A stretch of 12,045 nucleotides of DNA from an uncultured Collinsella sp. (lineage in GTDB: Bacteria; Actinomycetota; Coriobacteriia; Coriobacteriales; Coriobacteriaceae). Location: contig CATZRJ010000044.1 of NCBI GenBank assembly GCA_958423535.1, forward strand, positions 1-12,045, in the 5' to 3' direction. The notes beneath the pieces are model-generated. The model was given only the letters and a program-made list of their open reading frames with translations. It ran no database searches and was not told the DNA's origin. Of this stretch, positions 1 to 5,454 are shown piece by piece (position 1 is the stretch's first letter; every line of letters begins with the position of its first letter). The translations under genes and the position numbers were made by a program.

Positions 1-69
1 CATATCATTCCATGCTCAAACATTCTCGCTTCGCTTCGCTCGCTGCGAAACTGCGCGTGGAACGATATG
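1..69. repeat. Palindromic repeat, left copy (inverted relative to 252-309)
   Basis: Positions 1-12 and 58-69 are inverted copies of each other with one mismatch (CATATCATTCCA / TGGAACGATATG). The whole unit is the reverse complement of the repeat at 252-309. The two differ mainly in the middle, where this copy has about 9 extra bases made of TCGCT-type short repeats (around 26-44). The unit is cut by the window edge, so its outer flank on the left cannot be seen. No gene overlaps it. I do not recognise a named repeat family; the form suits a dispersed intergenic palindrome (REP/MITE-like) or a shared terminator-like element. Confidence 0.75.
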
Positions 70-228
70 GGTGAGCCCCGGACGGGAGTCTTCTTGCTTG
101 AAAACAAAATACATTCTTTCTAGCAAGCCGATTAGATAAGGGAACTTTTCATTAATCGAACCGGTTTGCTATAAGATTTTATCTGCTTTTTCTGAAGAAG
201 CCGTTTCAGTTGCTAGCACGTAAACGAA
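70..228. other. AT-richer spacer between the two repeat copies
   Basis: This stretch has no convincing coding frame and is visibly richer in A and T than the genes around it. It contains one imperfect hairpin (121-171). A weak plus-strand promoter-like pair can be drawn (a -10 near 170-175, TATAAG), but nothing to its right on the plus strand is a gene before lexA. With the flanking inverted repeats, the spacer could be the interior of a small non-autonomous element. That is inference. Confidence 0.4.
121..171. repeat. Imperfect hairpin in the non-coding spacer
   Basis: TAGCAAGCCG (121-130) pairs with CGGTTTGCTA (162-171), ten positions with one G-T pair. A further four pairs (131-134 with 153-156) can stack across a five-base bulge. 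There is no clear T-run directly after either side. Its role is unknown; it may be a structured RNA piece or part of the repeat-bounded element. Confidence 0.4.
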
Positions 229-332
229 GCTCTCCCGTGGGAGGCCCCTATATATCGTTCCACGCGCAGTTTCGCAGCGCAGCGAGAATGTTTGAGCATG
301 GAATGATATATAGGGGCCTCCCACGGGAGAGC
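229..332. repeat. Long hairpin-forming palindrome after dut, containing right repeat copy
   Basis: Positions 229-262 and 299-332 are reverse complements over 34 bases with a single non-Watson-Crick pair (G257/T304). They enclose a 36-base loop that can itself fold (270-275 with 282-287). The core 252-309 matches the inverted repeat at 2-68. The right arm ends six bases beyond the dut stop, so it can serve as a terminator or 3' stabilising structure for the nrdR-dut transcript. On that strand it is followed only by TTCGTTTA rather than a real T-run, so intrinsic termination is possible but not textbook. Near-perfect symmetry over 34 bp implies recent spread or active maintenance. Confidence 0.85.
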
Positions 333-337
333 GGACA

Positions 338-781
338 TTACAATACGCCGCTAGAACCGAAACCGCCGGCTCCTCGGTCGGTTTTGTCTAGTTCGTCTAC
401 CTCTACAAGATTGACTGTGGGGACTTCTTGGATGACGAGCTGGGCGATGCGGTCGCCTTTGTTGATCTGAATATTGTTGGTGGAATCCAGGTTGATGAGG
501 ATGACCTTAAGTTCACCTCGATAGTGGGCGTCGATGAGACCGGGCGTGTTGACTATAGACAGGCCCTGCTTAATGGCTAGGCCGCTGCGGGGCTGGACAA
601 AGCCGGCGTAACCATCGGGCAGCGCAATGGCCAAGCCAGTGGAGACCAATCGGCGCTCAAAGGGCTTGAGGATGCAGTCTTCGTTGGCGCGGAGGTCAAG
701 GCCGGCATCCGTGGGATGGGCGTATTTGGGAAGCTCGACCATGGGATCGAGACGCTTAATGTTAACGGTAATGTTAGGCAT
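338..781 (-). CDS. dut: dUTP diphosphatase (dUTPase), trimeric type
   Basis: Cytosolic enzyme that hydrolyses dUTP to dUMP and pyrophosphate, keeping uracil out of DNA and supplying the thymidylate precursor. The 147-residue product has the length and all five ordered motifs of homotrimeric dUTPases: DAGLDLRA (25-32), PRSGLA (64-69), NTPGLIDAHYRGEL (78-91, with catalytic Asp84 and Tyr87), GDRIAQL (109-115) and the C-terminal glycine-rich RGAGGFGSSG (136-145) that closes over the substrate. The start follows the nrdR stop by four bases, and its ribosome site AAGGTGA overlaps that stop, so translation is probably coupled to nrdR. The stop is TAA, with the long palindrome just beyond it. Pairing with nrdR places two nucleotide-pool genes in one transcript. 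Confidence 0.97.
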   Translation of the reverse strand: MPNITVNIKRLDPMVELPKYAHPTDAGLDLRANEDCILKPFERRLVSTGLAIALPDGYAGFVQPRSGLAIKQGLSIVNTPGLIDAHYRGELKVILINLDSTNNIQINKGDRIAQLVIQEVPTVNLVEVDELDKTDRGAGGFGSSGVL

Positions 782-785
782 GAAA

Positions 786-1229
786 TCACCTTAGCTTGTC
801 GAGCTCTTGCAAAAACTCGTCGACGTCTTTGAAATCGCGATAGACGGAGGCAAAGCGAATGTAGGCCACCTTGTCGATCTTGGCCAAGCGTTTGAGCACC
901 ATATTGCCCAGTTCGTGGGACGTTACAGCCGTCAGCGTACGGGAACGTAGCTCCACCTCGATATCATCGATGATCTCGTTGAGCTTTTTCGTGTCGATAT
1001 CGCGCTTAATCGTGGCGCGCATCAGGCCGACCAGCAGCTTATTGCGATCGAACCGCTGCTTTGATCCGTCGGATTTGATGACCTCGATGGGATCTTCGCA
1101 GCGCTCGAACGTCGTAAAACGATAATTGCACGAACAACATTCACGACGACGCTTGATAGTGTTGTTCGACTCCTGCATACGGGAATCGACAACGCGGGTG
1201 TGTGCCTTGCCGCATTTGGGACAGCGCAT
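786..1229 (-). CDS. nrdR: Transcriptional repressor NrdR
   Basis: Represses ribonucleotide reductase genes by binding NrdR boxes, sensing (d)ATP through an ATP-cone. The 147-residue protein has the expected order: a zinc ribbon with MRCPKCG at the N terminus (Cys3, Cys6) and ECCSC (Cys31, Cys34), the family's IKRRREC..C..RFTTFE signature (25-42), then an ATP-cone from about 46 to 136. Length is typical. The start is supported by AGGAGG a few bases upstream. The 51-base gap to the LysM gene contains no promoter I can call with confidence, so transcription may begin there or come through from upstream. It forms a two-gene unit with dut, four bases apart. No NrdR box was identified in the window. 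Confidence 0.96.
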   Translation of the reverse strand: MRCPKCGKAHTRVVDSRMQESNNTIKRRRECCSCNYRFTTFERCEDPIEVIKSDGSKQRFDRNKLLVGLMRATIKRDIDTKKLNEIIDDIEVELRSRTLTAVTSHELGNMVLKRLAKIDKVAYIRFASVYRDFKDVDEFLQELDKLR

Positions 1230-1280
1230 GGAACCTCCTCTTAAACGATAACAAGGGTACCATGCGACCGACCCGAAATC

Positions 1281-1730
1281 TTACGAACGGGCCGGAACTT
1301 TCAGAACTGCACCAGCATCAAGAGAGCCGCGATCGAGGTGATTGACGCTACGAATCATGTCGGAAGTCTCCTGCGTGGAAAGTCCATCGATGGGATGCTC
1401 CTGGGCAATCGACCACAGGGAATCGCCGGACTGCACGCGAACCGTCTCGTAGGTAACGTTGGCTACGGAATCGGCATATGCTGCGTGACGAGCAGAAAAG
1501 ACTGACGTGGCGAGCACGAAGAACAGGGTAAACGCCACGGCAACAGCAACGATCGTCGAGGCCTTCAGGGCAACAGGAGCCGAAGCAACGGACGCACGCT
1601 GGGTGCGAACGGGCTTAGTGGTCACAGCCTGAAAATAAGAGCGTCCGCCCTTAACGACCGTAAAGGCAGGCGTAATGGGCGCCTCGAGCTTAAGGGCGAG
1701 GTTTCCCTGGATCATATCCGCTGCGTTCAT
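1281..1730 (-). CDS. Membrane-anchored LysM protein, probable SOS-induced (YneA-like position)
   Basis: A 149-residue protein with a polar N-terminal region (1-55), one hydrophobic segment at about 59-79 (rich in V, A, F and L) and a C-terminal LysM domain (about 94-146; ETVRVQSGDSLWSIAQ, then a leucine-rich end with VLKVPARS). LysM binds peptidoglycan, so the topology predicted is N-in with the LysM domain outside. The gene diverges from lexA, and its upstream region holds LexA boxes on a strong promoter. In Bacillus the gene divergent from lexA is yneA, a small TM-LysM protein that delays division during SOS. Similar domains, position and control suggest the same role, but YneA is shorter (about 100 residues) and this N-terminal extension is not explained. 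RBS GAGGAG lies about 7 bases before the start. Confidence 0.85.
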   Translation of the reverse strand: MNAADMIQGNLALKLEAPITPAFTVVKGGRSYFQAVTTKPVRTQRASVASAPVALKASTIVAVAVAFTLFFVLATSVFSARHAAYADSVANVTYETVRVQSGDSLWSIAQEHPIDGLSTQETSDMIRSVNHLDRGSLDAGAVLKVPARS

Positions 1731-1774
1731 TCTGTTCTCCTCTCGTTTGATTTGACGAGAACTGTTTTATCAAG

Positions 1775-1801
1775 CCGCGGGGACAAAAAAGTCTAGCGCG
1801 G
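1775..1801. other. Small imperfect hairpin in LysM-gene leader
   Basis: CCGCG (1775-1779) pairs with CGCGG (1797-1801), and an inner GAC/GTC pair closes a six-base A loop (T loop on the transcribed minus strand). It falls in the predicted 5' leader of the LysM gene. It may be incidental. Confidence 0.25.
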
Positions 1802-1814
1802 GAACGAGTGTTCG
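1801..1814 (-). promoter_or_regulatory. LexA (SOS) box B, at the LysM-gene start site
   Basis: On the minus strand this reads CGAACACTCGTTCC, matching 13 of 14 positions of the Gram-positive SOS box CGAACRNRYGTTYC. It lies just downstream of the -10 of the LysM promoter, where transcription would start. Its centre is exactly 28 bp from the centre of box A. LexA bound here should block the LysM gene. Confidence 0.8.
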
Positions 1815-1820
1815 GTTATT

Positions 1821-1848
1821 ATTATCTTCGAACAGTTGTTCCTGTCAA
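1821..1848 (-). promoter_or_regulatory. Near-consensus promoter of the LysM gene
   Basis: On the minus strand TTGACA (1848-1843, perfect -35) is followed after 16 bases by GATAAT (1826-1821, five of six -10 matches). LexA box A occupies almost the whole spacer. The predicted transcription start is near 1814, giving an untranslated leader of roughly 80 bases. A strong promoter covered by repressor sites is the usual design of a tightly held SOS gene. Confidence 0.8.
1829..1842 (+). promoter_or_regulatory. LexA (SOS) box A, central
   Basis: CGAACAGTTGTTCC matches the Gram-positive SOS consensus at 13 of 14 positions. It sits between the -35 and -10 of the LysM promoter and about 52 bases upstream of the lexA start, so it can serve both divergent genes. 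It is the middle of three boxes spaced 28 bp apart. Confidence 0.85.
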
Positions 1849-1856
1849 GCAAAAAT

Positions 1857-1870
1857 AGAACATTTGTTTG
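1857..1870 (-). promoter_or_regulatory. LexA (SOS) box C, weaker, in lexA leader
   Basis: On the minus strand this reads CAAACAAATGTTCT, about 12 of 14 matches to the SOS consensus. It is weaker than boxes A and B but its centre is again exactly 28 bp from box A. It lies 23 bases before the lexA start codon and would support autorepression of lexA. I could not place the lexA -10/-35 with confidence. Confidence 0.5.
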
Positions 1871-1893
1871 GTATGGGTAGAGAGGAATCCCTG

Positions 1894-2538
1894 ATGGCTC
1901 GCAAAATTACCAAGCGTCAGCAGCAAATTTACGACTTCATCAAGGAATATCAGCAGGAGAAGGGCTATCCGCCCAGTGTGCGCGAGATGGCTTCTGCTGT
2001 GGGCCTTTCCTCCCCCAGCACCGTACATGCGCATCTCTCCGCGCTCGAAGCACGCGGCCTGCTCAAGCGTGATGCCACCAAGCCTCGCGCTCTCGAGCTC
2101 TTTGACGAGGACGGATCTTCCGTCTCCATCTCAAAGTCCGATGAGCCCACGGCGCCTCGTGGCACGGTATCGCTGCCTCTCGTAGGCCGAGTCGCTGCAG
2201 GGATTCCCATCCTTGCCGAGCAGAATATTGAGGACACCTTTACCATCCCAACCGAGATCGCAACGGACCAGGGGTCCTTTATCCTCGAGGTCCACGGCAA
2301 TTCGATGATTAACGTCGGCATCTATAACGGCGACTACATCATCGTTCGTGAGCAGAAGAGTGCCATGAATGGCGAGATTGTCGTGGCTATGATCGATGGC
2401 TCTGCAACGGTCAAAACATTCTACAAGGAGCAGGGACGCGTTCGTCTGCAGCCCGAAAACGACACCATGGAGCCCATCTACGCGACAAATCCCACGATTC
2501 TGGGCAAGGTCGTCGGTTTGATGCGCCGGTTTTCGTAA
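1894..2538 (+). CDS. lexA: LexA repressor
   Basis: SOS repressor that binds SOS boxes as a dimer and cleaves itself when stimulated by RecA filaments. The 214-residue protein has an N-terminal winged helix (about 1-65; the recognition region includes PPSVREMASAVGLSSPSTVHAHL) and a C-terminal S24 peptidase domain. The cleavage site is Ala102-Gly103, and the catalytic pair is Ser137 (in HGNSM) and Lys174 (in SATVK). The common GDSM motif is GNSM here. The start was chosen at the ATG at 1894 because MARKITKRQQQ is the usual N terminus and a GAGAGG site precedes it; an in-frame TTG at 1864 would start inside a LexA box. The stop overlaps the next gene's start (TAATG). Confidence 0.97.
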   Translation: MARKITKRQQQIYDFIKEYQQEKGYPPSVREMASAVGLSSPSTVHAHLSALEARGLLKRDATKPRALELFDEDGSSVSISKSDEPTAPRGTVSLPLVGRVAAGIPILAEQNIEDTFTIPTEIATDQGSFILEVHGNSMINVGIYNGDYIIVREQKSAMNGEIVVAMIDGSATVKTFYKEQGRVRLQPENDTMEPIYATNPTILGKVVGLMRRFS

Positions 2539-3242
2539 TGCAAAAACGCATCACTGTCTTTGATACTATTCGCGGGTTTACCATGCTGTCGATGGCGGGA
2601 TTTCATGCCTGCTACGACCTTGCCTACCTATATGGTTGGAAGATGCCCTGGTTTACCCAGACCATCTTCCAGGACATCTGGCGTGCCAGCATCAGTTGGG
2701 TATTTTTGTTTATTGCCGGCTGGATGTGCACCCTCTCGCGCAACAACATCAAGCGTGCCGTCAAATATGCCGCTGCCGCTTTAGTTGTATGGGTCGCAAC
2801 GACGCTCGTCTCAGTCGATGACTCGGTGAACTTCGGCATCATTTTCTGCATGGCGGCGTGCACCGCCATTGTTGCACTCGCGCGCCCGGTTCTCGATAGG
2901 GTGCCGACAGTATGGGGTATAACGATTTGCCTCATACTCTTTGCCTGTACCTAGAGCATTCCTAAAGCGGTCTACCCTATCCCCTATCTAGCTTGGCTGG
3001 GTTTCCCAGGTCCAGACTTTGTCTCCGGTGATTACTATCCGCTCATACCCTTCTTATTTATGTACCTCGCAGGCTTCTTTGCCGCCCGCACGGCACAAAA
3101 AGCAAACCGCGAGGCGCCAGCATGGGCCCATGAGAATCCCATCCCGGCGCTCGCAAGCCTCGGACGCCATGCGCTGCCGTTCTACCTGCTTCATCAGCCC
3201 ATTATCATAGGCGTGCTGGAGCTGATTTACTCTGTTCGGTAA
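2538..3242 (+). pseudogene. Multi-pass membrane acyltransferase-like gene (heparan-alpha-glucosaminide N-acetyltransferase / DUF1624 type), split by in-frame TAG
   Basis: The frame from 2538 encodes 138 residues, meets TAG at 2952-2954, then continues in the same frame for 95 residues to TAA at 3240-3242. Read through, the product is about 234 codons with several hydrophobic helices and family landmarks on both sides of the stop: TIRGFTMLSMAGFH near the N terminus, FLFIAGW around 55-62, FGIIF before the stop; GDYYPLIPFLFMYLAGFF and LGRHALPFYLLHQP after it. The family moves acyl groups across or at membranes; substrate unknown. A single nonsense change, no frameshift, suggests recent inactivation. 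recA in this window ends in TAG, so TAG is a normal stop here. It begins in a TAATG overlap with lexA, so it may share SOS transcription. Sequencing error or suppression are alternatives. Confidence 0.75.
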
Positions 3243-4516
3243 CGCTCGAGACGCGGCGCGATACGAGCCGGAAGCTTTACCACAATACGAACGCCGTCCT
3301 CGAGGTATTCCTCGTGCAGAAGGGTTCCCTGTTCGTGCACGAGCGTGATTAACGCGCCCTCTCGATACGGGATATCGGCCGAGAGCAACACATCTGTAGC
3401 GGCCGCTTCACGAGCGATGCGGTCGACTAAGCCATCAAGACCCTCACCCGTCTGAGCCGAGAACAGCACCGCCTCGGGATAGCGCCGACGGAAGCTCAAG
3501 CGATCAACGCCATCGAGCAGATCAATTTTATTGAACACGGTAAGCGTTAGGCGCTCACCGGCACCAATCTCGTCAAGGACACGATCAACCGCCTCGAGCT
3601 GACGCTCGTAATCCTCATCGGAAGCATCCACGACTTTAAGAATCAAATCGGCGCCGAGCACCTCGGAAAGCGTAGATTTGAAAGCGTCGACCAGGCCATG
3701 GGGCAGTTTTTGAATAAAGCCAACGGTATCGGTGATCGTCATGCCACGGCCACCGGGCAAACGGTACGAGCGCGTCGTGGGATCGAGTGTGGCAAACAGC
3801 TTATCCTGCGAAAGTACTGTGGATCCCGTCAATCGATTAAGCAGCGTCGACTTACCGGCATTGGTGTAGCCAGCCAACGCCACGCGAAACGCCGGCGATT
3901 CAATACGGCTTTTCGATTGCACGTCGCGACGCTGTTCAACCTGTTTCAGTTCGCGTCGAAGAGCTGCGATCTTATTGCGAATCAGGCGACGGTCGACCTC
4001 GAGCTGGCTTTCGCCCTGACCAAAACGCGATCCAATGCCGCCACGCGTCTGCTCCTTGGCAAGATGGCTCCACATACCTCGCAGACGAGGCAGCAGATAC
4101 TGCAACTGTGCCAGCTGCACCTGTAAGCGGCCCTCACGCGTCTGGGCATGCAGGCCAAAGATATCCAAAATCAACGCCGTACGGTCAATAATCTTAACCG
4201 GTTCGCCCACGGCTTTCTCAAGATAGGACTGCTGTGAAGGAGTCAGGTCGTCGTCGAAGATAACAACATCCGCATCCATGCGATGAACCAAACCGCACAG
4301 CTCCTCGACCTTGCCGGAGCCGATAAACGATTTGGGATAGGGCTTGACCAGGCGCTGCGACAAGCGTGCCACGCATTGGGCTCCAGCAGTGTGAGCCAAG
4401 CGCTCGAGCTCATCGAGCGAACGGTCGAGCGGCCAGGCATTATCGCGCCACTCAACACCAACCAAGACGGCACGCTCAGGTTCAGGCGCCGTAGAGACCA
4501 AGGGAAAATGTGCCAT
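3227..4516 (-). CDS. hflX: GTPase HflX
   Basis: Ribosome-associated GTPase that splits stalled or stress-damaged 70S ribosomes. The 429-residue protein has the HflX N-terminal domain (about 15-150), a helical linker, then the G domain: G1 GYTNAGKS (216-223), G2 region ATLDPTTR (242-249), G3 DTVGF (263-267), G4 NKID (329-332), G5 SAQTG (353-357), and a C-terminal domain to 429. The conserved loop before the coiled linker, usually GTRGPGETxLExDRR, reads GSRFGQGESQLEVDRR (162-177), one residue longer. The start overlaps the miaA stop by one base (TAATG), so translation is likely coupled. Its 3' end overlaps the acyltransferase-like gene on the other strand by 16 bases. miaA-hflX linkage is also known in enterobacteria. 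Confidence 0.96.
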   Translation of the reverse strand: MAHFPLVSTAPEPERAVLVGVEWRDNAWPLDRSLDELERLAHTAGAQCVARLSQRLVKPYPKSFIGSGKVEELCGLVHRMDADVVIFDDDLTPSQQSYLEKAVGEPVKIIDRTALILDIFGLHAQTREGRLQVQLAQLQYLLPRLRGMWSHLAKEQTRGGIGSRFGQGESQLEVDRRLIRNKIAALRRELKQVEQRRDVQSKSRIESPAFRVALAGYTNAGKSTLLNRLTGSTVLSQDKLFATLDPTTRSYRLPGGRGMTITDTVGFIQKLPHGLVDAFKSTLSEVLGADLILKVVDASDEDYERQLEAVDRVLDEIGAGERLTLTVFNKIDLLDGVDRLSFRRRYPEAVLFSAQTGEGLDGLVDRIAREAAATDVLLSADIPYREGALITLVHEQGTLLHEEYLEDGVRIVVKLPARIAPRLERYRTE

Positions 4517-5454
4517 TAGACAGCCTCGATACGACGGCAGATATCATCAACGACCTCATCGATCGTAAACTCATCCATATCGAACCAAACAATGCGATCG
4601 TCACGCTTAAACCAGGAAAGCTGGCGCTTGGCATAGCGACGTGAGCGCATCTTGATAAGCTCACGGGCCTCATCCATGGTAATAGCGCCACACAAGGCAT
4701 CGATAATCTCTTTGTAACCAATTGCCTGCATCGACGTGAGCGCATCACCCAAGCCCTGGTCCATAAGGCCACGGACCTCATCAACCAGCCCCTGCTCAAA
4801 CATAAGGTCGACACGCATGTTAATGCGCTCATAGAGCACTTCACGGCTACGCGTCAGACCAAACCACAAGGCATGATAACGCTCGCGCGGGACGCTGAAT
4901 TTCGACTTCTGCTCGGCATACGACACACCGTCATCATGCATCTCGAGCGCACGAATCACACGACGCACGTTATGGGGATGAATCACGGCAGCAGATTCTG
5001 GATCGCGCTCGGCAAGCAGGGCATGCAGCGCCTCCTCGCCAATACGCTCGGCAAGTTCCTGATAGCCCGTGCGGCGTTCGTCCTCGAGTTCTCCCGAAGG
5101 AAAATCCATTTCATCGAGTGCAGCCTTGAGATACAGGCCCGTACCGCCGCAAAAGACCGGAAGACGTTGCTCGCCAAGCAAACGCTCGATATGCGCCCGG
5201 GCATCCGTCTGATAGAGCGCAGCTGAATACGCGACGCCCGGATCCACGATATCGACAAGGCGCAGGGGCACCGAGCACTCCTCGGGCATCATCTTGGCCG
5301 TACCGATGTCCATGCCACGATAGATTTGCATCGCGTCACAAGACAACACTTCGGACGAAAGACGAGCGGCCAGGCGGTCGGCAACATCGCTTTTGCCGAC
5401 CGCCGTCGGACCGACAATCGCTACGGCAGAAAGGCTTGCACCGGTGGAAATCAT
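4516..5454 (-). CDS. miaA: tRNA dimethylallyltransferase
   Basis: Transfers a dimethylallyl group from DMAPP to N6 of A37 in tRNAs reading UNN codons, giving i6A, the substrate of MiaB encoded just upstream. The 312-residue protein has the P-loop GPTAVGKS (15-22), SCDAMQIYRGMDIGTAK (38-54; the family usually has D-S-x-Q-V/I-Y), the GGTGLYLKA segment (103-111), PHNVRRVIRALE, AIGYKEI and the C-terminal RRYAKRQLSWFKR characteristic of MiaA. I chose the ATG at 5454 because it overlaps the miaB stop in a TAATG junction and puts the P-loop at the usual distance; an upstream GTG at 5493 would add 13 residues without a clear ribosome site. The stop in turn overlaps the hflX start. Length is normal for the family. 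Confidence 0.96.
   Translation of the reverse strand: MISTGASLSAVAIVGPTAVGKSDVADRLAARLSSEVLSCDAMQIYRGMDIGTAKMMPEECSVPLRLVDIVDPGVAYSAALYQTDARAHIERLLGEQRLPVFCGGTGLYLKAALDEMDFPSGELEDERRTGYQELAERIGEEALHALLAERDPESAAVIHPHNVRRVIRALEMHDDGVSYAEQKSKFSVPRERYHALWFGLTRSREVLYERINMRVDLMFEQGLVDEVRGLMDQGLGDALTSMQAIGYKEIIDALCGAITMDEARELIKMRSRRYAKRQLSWFKRDDRIVWFDMDEFTIDEVVDDICRRIEAV

Noticed and set aside
1..332. CRISPR array
   Set aside because: There are only two repeat units, inverted and 180 bases apart, without spacers of regular length or cas genes.
210..470. Short plus-strand open frame over the palindrome and dut end
   Set aside because: It runs through the hairpin and into dut antisense, with no ribosome site or protein features.
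1755..1770. GAGAACTGTTTT as a fourth LexA box
   Set aside because: The half sites do not have the four-base spacing of the SOS box, and it is off the 28-bp register of the other three.
1864..1893. Earlier TTG start for lexA
   Set aside because: It lies inside LexA box C and would add ten residues absent from the usual LexA N terminus; the ATG at 1894 has a ribosome site.
2538..3242. Genome-wide TAG recoding
   Set aside because: recA ends in TAG at the expected place, so TAG is a stop here; the interruption is better explained by mutation or a read error.
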